64,000 bases of DNA from Micromonospora lutea. Its GTDB lineage: Bacteria > Actinomycetota > Actinomycetes > Mycobacteriales > Micromonosporaceae. The stretch spans positions 124,001 through 188,000 of the forward strand of contig NZ_BOPB01000007.1 of the NCBI RefSeq assembly GCF_016863535.1, in the 5' to 3' direction. The position numbers were made by a program, and so were the translations under genes. Positions 43,614-52,352 of the stretch are shown one piece after another (within the stretch, counting starts at the first letter, position 1; each line of letters begins with the position of its first letter). Below the pieces are notes generated by a model. That model was not told the DNA's origin, did not search any database, and saw only the letters and a program-made list of their open reading frames with translations.

Positions 43614-43779
43614 TGCGGTGGCCAGAAGCGTTCACCGGGCCGCACCGGGCCCAGCCGACGACCGGCGGCGTTGGAATCGGGCCTGGATACAACACCGGTA
43701 TCCAGGCCCGATTCCGCCTTGCCGGATCGCCGCCTGGACCTCGCCGCGACACCGCCAACGTTCCTGGACACCGCACTAG
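43610..43779. mobile_element. 170-bp MITE-like palindromic element with CTAG flanks
   Basis: The ends read CTAGTGCGGTG (left) and CACCGCACTAG (right). Extending inward, the two 23-base ends match at 20 positions. The centre is a perfect 17-bp stem (43674-43690 with 43698-43714) around a 7-base loop. CTAG occurs at both ends, as expected for the 4-base target duplication of IS5-type transposases. No coding capacity. It lies between the convergent stops of an ABC permease gene and an endonuclease-fold gene, where the central hairpin can also act as a bidirectional terminator. Confidence 0.65.
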
Positions 43780-44559
43780 CTAGCCGAGGTCGACGACCAG
43801 GGGCCGGTGGTCGGAGATGGTCGAGCGTGGGGTGTGCACGTCGGTGACCGTGGGTAGCTGGTCGAGGCCGTGCCGGTCGGCGAGGATGTGGTCGAGTTGG
43901 ACGCGGGGCTGGGCGGCCGGGTAGGTCGGTCGGCGGGCCAGCAGGTGCCAGCCGGAGACGGCGCGGGTGGCCCAGGCCGGCAGGTTCAGGTCGCCGAGCA
44001 GGATGCGGGGGGCGGGCAGGGCGCGTAGGGCGCGGATGACCTGGCGCAGTTGGCGGACGTTCCAGCCGGCGACGAAGGACAGGTGGGTGGCGGCGACGGT
44101 GAGCCGGCCGTGCGGGGTGTCCAGCACGGCGGCGAGGACGACCCGGGGTTCGTCGCGGAGCAGGATGAGGCCACCGCCGGGGCCGGGCACGTAGACCGGG
44201 GAGCGTACCGGGGCGGGGTGTAGTCGGGTGACGCGCCAGCTGACGACCGGGTGGCGGGAGATCAGGCCGACGCCGTAGCAGGGTTCGCCGTGGCCGTCGT
44301 CGTCGTGGGTGAGGGGGCGGAACGCCTCGCCGGGGGTGCCGACGACGGCGGCGGCGAAGCGGTGCTCGGGTGCGCCGAGGGCCTGGGCGGCGATGGCGGT
44401 GAGGTCGAGGTTGCCGCTGCGGGACTGGTCGCGGTCGACCTCTTGCAGGGCCAGGATGTCGGCGTCGAGGGTGGCGACGGCGGCGGTCAGCCGGGCCGGA
44501 TCGACCAGGCCGTCGGTGAGGGATCGGCCGTGCAGCAGGTTGAACGTGGCCAGGCGCAC
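43780..44559 (-). CDS. Endonuclease/exonuclease/phosphatase-fold protein
   Basis: 259 residues. EEP superfamily motifs: VRLATFNLLHGRS, ILALQEVDRDQS (metal-binding Glu), VAATHLSFVAGWN, RILLGDLNLPAW (Asp-Asn), and the C-terminal STISDHRPLVVDL (Asp-His). Likely a metal-dependent phosphodiesterase or nuclease; substrate unknown. No signal peptide. GTG at 44557-44559 gives the canonical motif spacing. The frame remains open far upstream to 46086, but that stretch is antisense to TSUP and GNAT genes and is not coding. Confidence 0.92.
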   Translation of the reverse strand: MRLATFNLLHGRSLTDGLVDPARLTAAVATLDADILALQEVDRDQSRSGNLDLTAIAAQALGAPEHRFAAAVVGTPGEAFRPLTHDDDGHGEPCYGVGLISRHPVVSWRVTRLHPAPVRSPVYVPGPGGGLILLRDEPRVVLAAVLDTPHGRLTVAATHLSFVAGWNVRQLRQVIRALRALPAPRILLGDLNLPAWATRAVSGWHLLARRPTYPAAQPRVQLDHILADRHGLDQLPTVTDVHTPRSTISDHRPLVVDLG

Positions 44560-44595
44560 GCTGTCACCATAGCGACGGCGTGGGACAGTTGCCCG

Positions 44596-44682
44596 ATGCT
44601 GCGAGCGTTGTGCTGTTCGATGCTGGTGTTCGTGGTGGTTGCCGCGGCCGGGCTCTGGGTGCGGCGTCGCCGGGGTCGGTGA
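44596..44682 (+). CDS. Possible 28-residue single-helix membrane peptide
   Basis: A tiny ORF encodes MLRALCCSMLVFVVVAAA, then GLWVRRRRGR: one hydrophobic helix with a strongly basic tail, in the 180-base gap between the endonuclease-fold and TSUP genes. No convincing ribosome binding site. A real small membrane protein is possible but not demonstrated. Confidence 0.3.
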   Translation: MLRALCCSMLVFVVVAAAGLWVRRRRGR

Positions 44683-44736
44683 GGCTGGCCACAGCCGGCG
44701 GCGTGGGGTGGCTGTGGGTGGGAAGAATGCCTGGTC

Positions 44737-45516
44737 GTGGAGTTGGACCCGACGACCGTGATGATCCTGCTGACCGCTGCTGCCCTGGCGGGCTGGGTGG
44801 ACGCGGTGGTGGGTGGTGGCGGGTTGCTGCTGCTGCCGGCGTTGCTGGTGGCGGCGCCGGGGATGCCCCCGGCGACGGCGTTGGGCACGAACAAGTTGGC
44901 GGCGATCGCTGGCACGTCGACGGCGGCGGTGACGTTCGCCCGCCGCACGAAGATCGACTGGATGGTGGCGGGTCCGGCGGCGGCGCTGGCGGTGGTGTGC
45001 GCGGGGCTGGGTGCGGCGGTGGCCGGGGCGGTGCCGCCCTCGGCGTACCGGCCGGTGCTGCTGGTGGTGCTGGTGTCGGTGGCGCTGTTCGTGCTGCTGC
45101 GTCCCCGGTTGGGGGTGTTGGCGGTGCCGCAGCGGCGCACCCGGGTGCGGGTGGCGGTGGCGGTGTTGGTGGCCGGGGTGGGCATCGCCACCTACGACGG
45201 GTTGATCGGCCCAGGTACGGGCACGTTCCTGGTGTTGGCGTTCACCGCGCTGGTGGGTGCGGATTTCCTGCATGGTTCGGCGATGGCGAAGGTGGTCAAC
45301 GCGGGCACGAACGCCGGTGCGTTGGCGGTGTTCGCGGCGACCGGGCATGTGTGGTGGCTGCTCGGTGCGGCGATGGCGGTGTGCAACATCGCGGGTGCGG
45401 TGGTGGGGGCGCGGATGGCGTTGCGGCGCGGTTCCGGGTTCGTGCGGGTGGTGCTGCTGCTGGTGGTGTTGGCGTTGGTGGCGAAGCTCGGCTACGACCA
45501 GTGGCTGGCCGGCTGA
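44737..45516 (+). CDS. TSUP-family permease (TauE/SafE-like)
   Basis: 259 residues with about eight helices. Typical motifs: LAGWVDAVVGGGGLLLLPAL near the N terminus, ATALGTNKLAAIAGTS, and in the second half YDGLIGPGTGTFLVLAF with FLHGSAMAKVVN. These transport sulfite, sulfoacetate or other organosulfur anions across the cytoplasmic membrane; the substrate is not deducible here. GTG start at 44737. Monocistronic on the + strand. Confidence 0.93.
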   Translation: MELDPTTVMILLTAAALAGWVDAVVGGGGLLLLPALLVAAPGMPPATALGTNKLAAIAGTSTAAVTFARRTKIDWMVAGPAAALAVVCAGLGAAVAGAVPPSAYRPVLLVVLVSVALFVLLRPRLGVLAVPQRRTRVRVAVAVLVAGVGIATYDGLIGPGTGTFLVLAFTALVGADFLHGSAMAKVVNAGTNAGALAVFAATGHVWWLLGAAMAVCNIAGAVVGARMALRRGSGFVRVVLLLVVLALVAKLGYDQWLAG

Positions 45517-45612
45517 GGGTGGGCGGATGCCGGTGCGTTCTGAGCGCTGCCGGCCGCTGACGGCGGGGATTCTCGGTCGCGTCGGCGGGGTGGCGGTGGG
45601 CAGGATGCGGGG

Positions 45613-46179
45613 ATGATGCAGGTGAGGTTGCGTACCGCCCGGCTCGTGCTGGCGCCGTTGGCGGATGAGCATCTGGCCGGTGAGATCGAGTTGGACGCCG
45701 ATCCGGAGGTGATGCGTTTCCTGGGGCCGGTGCGCTCGGCTGAGCAGGTGCGTGAGGCTCATCGGCGACGGTTGGCGGTGGCCGGGCAGGCGCCGGGGTT
45801 GGGGTTCTGGGCCGGCCTGGTCGATGGGGAGTTCGTCGGCTGGTGGCTGCTGGAGCCGCCGCGACGTGCCGACCAGGGGCCGGTGGCCGGGCAGGCGGAG
45901 TTGGGTTACCGGTTGGCGCGCCGGTGGTGGCGGCGGGGCTTGGCCAGCGAGGGGGCCCGGGAGTTGATCCGGCACGGTTTCGTCGACCTGGGGTTGCGGC
46001 GGGTCTTCGCCGAGACGATGGCGGTGAACGAGGCGTCGCGGGCGACGATGGCGGCGGTGGGGATGCGCTACGTGCGTACCTTTCACCAGTCGTGGCCGGA
46101 TCCGCTGCCCGGCGCCGAGCAGGGTGAGGTGGAGTACGAGATCACCCGGCAGCAGTGGATGGCGTCAGCGGCGGGGTGA
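45613..46179 (+). CDS. GNAT N-acetyltransferase, RimJ/RimL-like
   Basis: 188 residues. RTARLVLAPLADEHLAGEIE starts the RimJ/L-type fold. AELGYRLARRWWRRGLASEG forms the acetyl-CoA pyrophosphate loop, and RRVFAETMAVNEASRATMAA is the fourth-motif helix. It acetylates an amine on a small molecule or protein N terminus, unknown which. ATG 45613 or 45616 can serve as start. The 3' end overlaps the convergent def gene by 15 bases. Confidence 0.9.
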   Translation: MMQVRLRTARLVLAPLADEHLAGEIELDADPEVMRFLGPVRSAEQVREAHRRRLAVAGQAPGLGFWAGLVDGEFVGWWLLEPPRRADQGPVAGQAELGYRLARRWWRRGLASEGARELIRHGFVDLGLRRVFAETMAVNEASRATMAAVGMRYVRTFHQSWPDPLPGAEQGEVEYEITRQQWMASAAG

Positions 46180-46668
46180 GTCGAAGCGTCCGGCGCGTAT
46201 CTCCCGCAGGGCGCGGCGTCGGACCTCGCCGCGCAGGATGTCGACGTAGAGGCGGCCGTGCAGGTGGTCGGTTTCGTGTTGCAGGGCGCGGGCGAGGAAG
46301 CCGCTGCCGGCGATGGTCAGGGGTTCGCCGTGCTGGTCGAAGCCGTGGGCGGTGGCGTGCAGGGCGCGCGGTGTCGGGAAGTAGAGACCGGGGATGGACA
46401 GGCAGCCCTCGTCGTCGTCCTGGAGTTCGTCGGACAACTCCAACGTGGGGTTGATCATGTGGCCGCGGTGGCCGTCGGCGTCGTAGACGAAGACCTGGGC
46501 GTTGACGCCGATCTGCGGGGCGGCGACGCCGGCGCGGCCGGGCGCGCCGAGCAGGGTGTCCATCAGGTCGGTGACCAGGGCGCGTAGGTCTGCGTCGAAG
46601 CTGGTGATCGCTTCGCTGGGGGTGCGTAGCACTGGGTCGCCGATGATTCGGATGTCCCGCATCGTCAT
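46165..46668 (-). CDS. def: Peptide deformylase
   Basis: 167 residues. The three deformylase motifs are present: GVAAPQIGV, EGCLSIPG (metal-ligand Cys) and QHETDHLHG (HExxH). It removes the N-formyl group from nascent proteins. Motif 1 reads AGVAAPQ where most enzymes have GLAAPQ, a variation typical of extra actinobacterial copies. ATG 46668 or 46662 are the candidate starts. Confidence 0.95.
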   Translation of the reverse strand: MTMRDIRIIGDPVLRTPSEAITSFDADLRALVTDLMDTLLGAPGRAGVAAPQIGVNAQVFVYDADGHRGHMINPTLELSDELQDDDEGCLSIPGLYFPTPRALHATAHGFDQHGEPLTIAGSGFLARALQHETDHLHGRLYVDILRGEVRRRALREIRAGRFDSPRR

Positions 46669-46721
46669 GTCGGCAAGATTATCGGTCGGTGGTGTGGGGT
46701 CGCTGGCCGGCTGGCGGGTCG

Positions 46722-47909
46722 TCAGGTGAGGGCGGCGCGCACCGGGGTGGTCTTGGCTGCCGCTTCGGCGACCTCGGCGGCGGGGTCGCTGTCCCAGGTG
46801 ATGCCGCCGCCGGCCCACACGTGCACGGCGTTGCCGTCGACGGCGGCGGTGCGGATGGTCAGGCCGAGGTCGAGGTGGCCGGGGCCGACCCAGCCGAGGG
46901 CGCCCATGCCGGCGCCCCGGCCGACGGGTTCCAGCGCGGCGATGTGGTCCAGGGCGGCCAGCTTCGGGGCGCCGGTGACCGAGCCGCCGGGGCACACGGC
47001 GCGGAGCAGGTCGGCCAGGCCGAGTCCGTCGGCGACGTCGGCGCGGATGGTGGATTCGGCCTGCCACAGGTCACACCAGCGTCGTACGGCGAACAGGTCG
47101 TCGACGCGGACGCTGCCGGTGCGGGCGACGCGGGCCAGGTCGTTGCGTTCCAGGTCGACGATCATGATGTGTTCGGCGCGTTCCTTGGCCGAGGCGAGCA
47201 GGTCGGCGCGGCCGGCGGTGGTGGCCGGGCGGGTGCCCTTGATCGGTCGGGTGGTGAGGGTGCCGTCGCGTACTTCGATCAGGGTTTCCGGGCTGGCGCA
47301 GCCGATGGCCCAGCCGGGCCCGGTGAGCACACCGCCGTAGCGGGCGCCGGGCAGCCGGCCGAGACGGGCCAGGGCGGGCAGTGGGTCGCCGGTGTAGGTG
47401 GCGCGGGCATGGCCGACGAGGTTGACCTGGTAGACCTCGCCGCGCCCGATGGCGTGGCGGATCGCGGTGACCGCGTCGGCGTGCTGGCGGGGGCTCCAGC
47501 TCTCGGTCCAGGCGTCGGGCCGGAAGGGCGGTGGTGGGCCGGGGTGGCCGGGGGTGGTGGTGTCGGTGTGGCCGTAGACGACGACGGCCACCTCGGGCAG
47601 GTCGGCGGGGTTGGGTGCGCCGGGTGCGCCGCCGGCGAGGACGGCTCCGGCGGCGGCGGAGAGGTAGAGGGCGGCGCCGCAGATGTCGTGGGGGTGGTGG
47701 CGGCGTGCGGGGCGGCTCAGGTCCGCCAGGTGCAGGCCGTGGTCGGCGAGGAACTCCTCGGCGTAGGCGGCCGGGTCGCCGCCGTCGGCGGGTCGCCAGT
47801 GCCAGCGGGCCCGTTCGGTGAGCCGGCCGCGGCACGAGGCGGGCACCGAGGGCGGATCGACAACCATCCGTGGGAGCGCTTCCACGACGTCTGGGCGGTT
47901 CATGCTCAT
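46722..47909 (-). CDS. pabB: Aminodeoxychorismate synthase component I (PabB-like)
   Basis: About 395 residues. Chorismate-binding domain in the C-terminal 260 residues: GEVYQVNLVGHARA, RDGTLTTRPIKGTRPATTA, HIMIVDLERNDLARVA, GGSVTGAPKLAALDHI and AGGGITWDSDP. The PIKGT Lys is the PabB/TrpE catalytic-loop residue. It forms 4-amino-4-deoxychorismate, the folate p-aminobenzoate precursor, from chorismate and ammonia, with a PabA partner not in this window. The start is uncertain between ATG 47909 and 47903. Folate context: folD lies 7 kb away. Confidence 0.9.
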   Translation of the reverse strand: MSMNRPDVVEALPRMVVDPPSVPASCRGRLTERARWHWRPADGGDPAAYAEEFLADHGLHLADLSRPARRHHPHDICGAALYLSAAAGAVLAGGAPGAPNPADLPEVAVVVYGHTDTTTPGHPGPPPPFRPDAWTESWSPRQHADAVTAIRHAIGRGEVYQVNLVGHARATYTGDPLPALARLGRLPGARYGGVLTGPGWAIGCASPETLIEVRDGTLTTRPIKGTRPATTAGRADLLASAKERAEHIMIVDLERNDLARVARTGSVRVDDLFAVRRWCDLWQAESTIRADVADGLGLADLLRAVCPGGSVTGAPKLAALDHIAALEPVGRGAGMGALGWVGPGHLDLGLTIRTAAVDGNAVHVWAGGGITWDSDPAAEVAEAAAKTTPVRAALT

Positions 47910-47987
47910 CCGTTCAGCGGATTTCCCGCTCACCACGCGCACATCTGCTCGATGCGGCGCGCTTCCGCTTGGTACTGTGCGTCACTG

Positions 47988-48004
47988 GTCATGTGAACCA
48001 TGAC
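47988..48004. promoter_or_regulatory. Inverted repeat in the pabB/DUF5999 divergent region
   Basis: GTCATG (47988-47993) and CATGAC (47999-48004) are perfect arms five bases apart, 28 bases before the DUF5999 start. A modest dyad that may be an operator. Confidence 0.35.
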
Positions 48005-48032
48005 ACAGTGCCCCCACAGTCCGGAGAACCCG

Positions 48033-48233
48033 ATGTGCCAGCACCAACCCACCTGTCCCTCCGCCGAAGCCACCGACCGGGAAGCCGCCAGGGTCATCGC
48101 CTGCTTCCGTGAACAGGGCTGGAGCCTGCTCTGCAACGGAGTCATCGTCTTCGAGGACACCGGCGAGCTGCTGCCCGACGGCAGCAGCATCGCACCGCAC
48201 CGCGGCCCCGCCCGACACGCGCTCGCCGCCTGA
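48033..48233 (+). CDS. DUF5999 family small protein
   Basis: 66 residues: MCQHQPTCPSAEATDREAAR, then EQGWSLLCNGVIVFEDTGEL and LPDGSSIAPHRGP. This is the complete, highly conserved DUF5999 pattern of Streptomyces and relatives. Three cysteines near the ends could bind metal. Function unknown. ATG 48033 follows GGAGAA; the in-frame ATG at 48000 is less likely. It marks the point at which + strand composition flips from G-rich to C-rich. Confidence 0.9.
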   Translation: MCQHQPTCPSAEATDREAARVIACFREQGWSLLCNGVIVFEDTGELLPDGSSIAPHRGPARHALAA

Positions 48234-48331
48234 CACCCCATCACGATCCGTCACGACGCTTCCCGCGCCGACCCAGGCTAGTCCCCCGGTCAGGGACCGC
48301 CACGACCAGGTCGGCGCGGTACCGGACCCGG

Positions 48332-51154
48332 TCAGCTCTCGTACGCCTGCGGTGACGGGCACGAGCAGACCAGGTTCCGATCGCCATACCCGCCGTCGAC
48401 CCGACGCACCGGCGGCCAGTACTTCCCCACCCGGCTCACCCCGGCCGGCCAGGCACCCACCGACCTCGGGTACGGGTGCGGCCAGTCGTCACCGCCGACC
48501 ATCGCCGCCGTGTGCGGCGCGTTGGCCAACGGATTGTCCCCGGCCGGCCACTCACCCGAACCCACCTTGTCGATCTCCGCCCGGATGGCGATCATCGCGT
48601 CGCAGAACCGGTCCAGCTCGGCCAGGTCCTCACTCTCGGTCGGCTCCACCATCAACGTCCCCGCCACCGGGAACGACATCGTCGGCGCGTGGAACCCGTA
48701 GTCGATGAGCCGCTTGGCCACGTCGTCGACGCTCACCCCGGTCGCCTTCGTCACCGGCCGCAGATCCAGGATGCACTCGTGGGCGACGAGACCCTTGTTG
48801 CCCGCGTACAACACCGGGAAGTGCTCCCGCAGCCGCGCCGCCACATAGTTCGCCGCCAGCACCGCCACCCCGGTCGCCCGCGCCAACCCGTCAGCACCCA
48901 TCATCCGCAGGTACGCCCACGGAATCGGCAGAATCCCCGCTGAACCGTACCGGGCCGCCGCGATCGCCGGCCGCCCGTCGACCGGCGCACCGGCCGGATC
49001 ACCCGGCAGGAACGGCGCCAGATGCGACCGCACCGCCACCGGCCCCACCCCCGGCCCACCGCCACCGTGCGGAATGCAGAACGTCTTGTGCAGGTTCAGG
49101 TGCGACACGTCCGCCCCGAACCGGCCCGGCCGGGCGAACCCGACCAACGCGTTGAGGTTCGCCCCGTCGACGTACACCTGGCCACCCGCGTCGTGGACCT
49201 TCGCGCACAGCGACGCGATACCCGTCTCGTACACCCCGTGGGTCGACGGGTACGTCACCATGATCGCCGCCAGGGTGTCCCGATGCGCGTCGATCTTCGC
49301 GTCCAGGTCCACCAGATCGACATTGCCGTCATCGTCACAGCCGACCACCACCACCCGCATGCCGGCCATCACCGCGCTGGCCGCGTTGGTGCCGTGCGCC
49401 GACGACGGAATCAGACACACGTCACGGTGCCGCTCACCCCGACTACGGTGCCACGCCCGAATCGCCAGCAGCCCCGCCAACTCCCCCTGCGAACCGGCGT
49501 TGGGCTGCACACTCACCGCGTCGTAGCCGGTGACCTCGGCCAGCCACCCCTCCAACTGGCCGACCAGCTCCCGGTAACCGGCGGTCTGCTCCGCCGGCGC
49601 CAACGGATGGATGTGCGCGAACTCGGCCCAGCTCACCGGCTCCATCTCCGTGGTGGCGTTGAGCTTCATCGTGCACGACCCCAACGGGATCATGCCCCGG
49701 TCCAGGGCGTAGTCGACGTCCGCCAACCGACGCAGATACCGCAGCATCGCCGTCTCCGAGCGGTGCGCCCGGAACACCGGATGGGTGAGGAAATCGCTGG
49801 TGCGGGCCAACCCGGCCGGCAACGCCTCAGGCACCTCACCGTTGACCCCGTCGACACCGAACGCCGCCCACACCACCGCCAACTGCTCGACCGTGGTGGT
49901 CTCGTCGCAGGAGACACCGACCCGGTCGGCGTCGACCAGCCGCAGATTCACCCCACGCCGCCGCGCCTCAGCGACCACCTCGGCGGCCCGACCGGGCACC
50001 CGCGCCGTCACCGTGTCGAAGAACGCCACATCCGCGACATCGACTCCACCGGCACGCAACCCGGCCGCCAACCGGGCCGCCAACCGGTGGGTACGGGCCG
50101 CGATCTCCCGCAGCCCGTCCGGGCCGTGGTAGACGGCGTACATGCCGGCCATCACCGCCAGCAGCACCTGCGCGGTGCAGATGTTACTGGTCGCCTTCTC
50201 CCGCCGGATGTGCTGCTCACGGGTCTGCAGCGCCAACCGGTACGCCGCGGCGCCGGCCGCGTCCCGGGACACCCCGACCAGCCGGCCCGGCAGCATCCGC
50301 TCCAGACCCGCCCGCACCGCCAGATAACCGGCGTGCGGCCCACCGAAGCCCATCGGCACCCCGAACCGCTGGGTGGTGCCGGCGGCGATGTCCGCACCGA
50401 TCTCCCCCGGCGGCCGCAGCAACGCCAAGGCCAACAGGTCCGCCGCCACCGTCACCAACGCGCCCACCGCGTGCGCGGCCTCGACCAGCGGCGCATGGTC
50501 CCGCACCGCCCCGGACGCCCCCGGATACTGCAGATGCAGACCGAAGAACTCCGCCGGCAACGGCTCCACGTCCAGATCCAGCACCCGCACCTCGATGCCG
50601 AGCGGCTCCGCCCGCCCGACGATCACCGCGATGGTCTGCGGCAACGCGTCCGCGTCGACCACATACACCCGGCTGCCGTGCTTCGACGCCCGCCGGGCCA
50701 ACGTCATCGCCTCCGCAGCCGCGGTGCCCTCGTCGAGCATCGACGCGTTCGCGGTGACCAACCCGGTCAGATCCGACACCATGGTCTGGAAGTTCAGCAG
50801 CGCCTCCAGCCGGCCCTGGCTGATCTCCGGCTGATACGGCGTGTACGCCGTGTACCACGCCGGATTCTCGAACACGTTGCGGCGGATCACCGCCGGAGTG
50901 TGGGTACCGTGATACCCCAACCCGATCATGGAAACGGCCACCGTGTTGCGGGCCGCCAACGCCCGCAACTCCGCCAGCGCCTCCGGCTCAGTGGCCGGCG
51001 GCGGCAGATCAAGCCGGCCGTGCCAGCGGATCACCTCGGGAATCGCCGCGTCCATCAACTCGTCGATCGAGGCGTACCCGACGGCGTCCAACATCCGGCG
51101 CTCGTCGTCCGGGCCGGGACCGATGTGACGGTCGGCGAACTGTTCTGCGGTCAT
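48332..51154 (-). CDS. gcvP: Glycine dehydrogenase (decarboxylating), P protein
   Basis: 940 residues, the length of fused single-chain GcvP. N-terminal half: [20 protein letters not shown] and [21 protein letters not shown]-terminal half: [34 protein letters not shown], and the PLP-lysine segment [20 protein letters not shown]. It decarboxylates glycine and passes the aminomethyl group to lipoyl-GcvH, encoded 7 kb away in the same block. ATG 51152-51154 has GGAG upstream. A glycine riboswitch lies in the leader. Confidence 0.97.
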   Translation of the reverse strand: MTAEQFADRHIGPGPDDERRMLDAVGYASIDELMDAAIPEVIRWHGRLDLPPPATEPEALAELRALAARNTVAVSMIGLGYHGTHTPAVIRRNVFENPAWYTAYTPYQPEISQGRLEALLNFQTMVSDLTGLVTANASMLDEGTAAAEAMTLARRASKHGSRVYVVDADALPQTIAVIVGRAEPLGIEVRVLDLDVEPLPAEFFGLHLQYPGASGAVRDHAPLVEAAHAVGALVTVAADLLALALLRPPGEIGADIAAGTTQRFGVPMGFGGPHAGYLAVRAGLERMLPGRLVGVSRDAAGAAAYRLALQTREQHIRREKATSNICTAQVLLAVMAGMYAVYHGPDGLREIAARTHRLAARLAAGLRAGGVDVADVAFFDTVTARVPGRAAEVVAEARRRGVNLRLVDADRVGVSCDETTTVEQLAVVWAAFGVDGVNGEVPEALPAGLARTSDFLTHPVFRAHRSETAMLRYLRRLADVDYALDRGMIPLGSCTMKLNATTEMEPVSWAEFAHIHPLAPAEQTAGYRELVGQLEGWLAEVTGYDAVSVQPNAGSQGELAGLLAIRAWHRSRGERHRDVCLIPSSAHGTNAASAVMAGMRVVVVGCDDDGNVDLVDLDAKIDAHRDTLAAIMVTYPSTHGVYETGIASLCAKVHDAGGQVYVDGANLNALVGFARPGRFGADVSHLNLHKTFCIPHGGGGPGVGPVAVRSHLAPFLPGDPAGAPVDGRPAIAAARYGSAGILPIPWAYLRMMGADGLARATGVAVLAANYVAARLREHFPVLYAGNKGLVAHECILDLRPVTKATGVSVDDVAKRLIDYGFHAPTMSFPVAGTLMVEPTESEDLAELDRFCDAMIAIRAEIDKVGSGEWPAGDNPLANAPHTAAMVGGDDWPHPYPRSVGAWPAGVSRVGKYWPPVRRVDGGYGDRNLVCSCPSPQAYES

Positions 51155-51239
51155 GGGCACTCCTGCGCGGGGCGGGGGGGTCGACAGGTCGGCCCTCCCC
51201 CTCTGTCGCACCCCACGGGCGCTCCACAGTGCCTGACCC

Positions 51240-51322
51240 GACGCGGTCCTTCTGCCTGAGAGGTTCCGGGGAGGATTTGCCCCTTCGGCGCCGCCCCGTC
51301 TCGCCAGGCGGTCTCTCCCACG
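51240..51322 (-). promoter_or_regulatory. Glycine riboswitch in the gcvP leader
   Basis: On the minus strand the leader reads GTGGGAGAGACC, then GCGCCGAAGGGGCAAATCC, then CTCTCAGGCAGAAGGAC. These are the conserved elements of the glycine aptamer. Only one complete aptamer is visible; the following about 85 bases contain the G-rich/C-rich expression platform and the gcvP ribosome binding site. Glycine binding should turn on gcvP expression. Confidence 0.92.
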
Positions 51323-51395
51323 TCGGTGTTACCGGCGCGATCAACGCTACCAGCGTGCCCGATGACCCGCACCGAAGCCCCTGACCTGGGACAGG

Positions 51396-52256
51396 TCAGG
51401 CACCCACCGGGCTGGCCACCACCGCCGGCCGCTCGTCGAGCAGCCGGTCGGCCAACGCCGGCAACAGCCGCCCCAACGCCGCCTCCACCCGCAGACACGC
51501 GTACCCGTCACCGCGGGTCGGCCCCTGGTTGACGATCACCACCGGCACGCCCCGCTTCGCCGCCCGCACCACGAACCGGCGCCCCGACATCACCGTCAAC
51601 GACGACCCCAACACCAACAGCAACCGGGCCCGCTCCACCAGCGCGAAACACGACTGCACCCGCGCCGCCGGCACCGTCTCACCGAAGAAGACCACGTCGG
51701 GCTTGAGCAACCCGCCGCAGGACACACAGTCGACCGTACGAAACGCCGCCACCTGCTCCTCAGCGAGCTCCACGTCACCGTCAGGGTTGACCGCCACTGA
51801 CTGCCCACCGAACCCGGGATTGGCCGCCCGCAGCCGCTCGTCCAACTCCGCCCGAGACATCCGACCCCGGCACCCCAGGCACACCACCTCGTCGAGCCGC
51901 CCGTGCAACTCCGTCACCGCAGGACTACCGGCCGCCGCATGCAACCCGTCGACGTTCTGCGTGATGACGCCGCTCACCAGCCCACCCTGCTGCAGGCGAG
52001 CCACCGCCCGATGCCCGTCGTTGGGCACCGCCCGGGCGATCAACCGCCACCCCAGATGGCTGCGCGCCCAGTACCGCCGACGTGCCACCGGATCACCCAG
52101 AAACGTCTGATACGTCATCGGAGTGTGCCGACGAGCGACACCACTGGGCCCCCGATAGTCGGGAATGCCCGACTCGGTGGACAACCCGGCGCCACTGAGC
52201 ACCACCACCCCACCGCCGGTCACCAGGTCCGCCAGCGGCTCGATCAGCTCCTGCAC
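51396..52256 (-). CDS. Sir2-family NAD-dependent protein deacylase
   Basis: 286 residues. NAD motifs VVLSGAGLSTESGIPDYRG, GVITQNVDGLHAAAGS and VTELHGRLDEV (catalytic His). Four zinc cysteines lie in VCLGCRGRM and VDCVSCGGLLKP. LVLGSSLTVMSG closes the Rossmann core. It removes acyl groups from lysines. GTG at 52254-52256 is chosen because upstream in-frame sequence is the terminator hairpin of the DivIVA-like gene. Confidence 0.94.
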   Translation of the reverse strand: MQELIEPLADLVTGGGVVVLSGAGLSTESGIPDYRGPSGVARRHTPMTYQTFLGDPVARRRYWARSHLGWRLIARAVPNDGHRAVARLQQGGLVSGVITQNVDGLHAAAGSPAVTELHGRLDEVVCLGCRGRMSRAELDERLRAANPGFGGQSVAVNPDGDVELAEEQVAAFRTVDCVSCGGLLKPDVVFFGETVPAARVQSCFALVERARLLLVLGSSLTVMSGRRFVVRAAKRGVPVVIVNQGPTRGDGYACLRVEAALGRLLPALADRLLDERPAVVASPVGA

Positions 52257-52283
52257 CCACCCATCGTGCCCCAGCCCCGCCGA

Positions 52284-52320
52284 CAGCGACGAACGCCACC
52301 GTCGGTGGCGTTCGTCGCTG
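52284..52320 (-). terminator. Perfect 17-bp terminator hairpin after the DivIVA-like gene
   Basis: Left arm 52284-52300 (CAGCGACGAACGCCACC) pairs perfectly with 52304-52320 across a GTC loop. It lies 33 bases after the DivIVA-like stop in the leftward direction and ahead of the sirtuin start, so the sirtuin has its own promoter or depends on read-through. Confidence 0.85.
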
Positions 52321-52352
52321 GCCACGCGACACCCGCGCCGACAACCCCAGCG

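Noticed and set aside
44251..44682. 143-residue rightward frame ending in a hydrophobic peptide
   Set aside because: The first 115 residues are antisense to the endonuclease-fold gene; only the final 28 residues could be a gene, listed separately at low confidence.
43780..46086. 768-residue leftward open frame
   Set aside because: Only the last 259 residues (from GTG 44559) match a real fold. The upstream part is Arg/His/Pro-rich and antisense to the TSUP and GNAT genes.
51155..51239. Possible second glycine aptamer downstream of the first
   Set aside because: The stretch lacks the conserved GGAGAG and GCCGAAGG elements; it reads as the expression platform and gcvP leader only.
52257..52325. 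Longer N terminus for the Sir2 protein (from 52325)
   Set aside because: The extension would be encoded by the perfect terminator hairpin of the upstream gene; GTG 52256 fits the family better.
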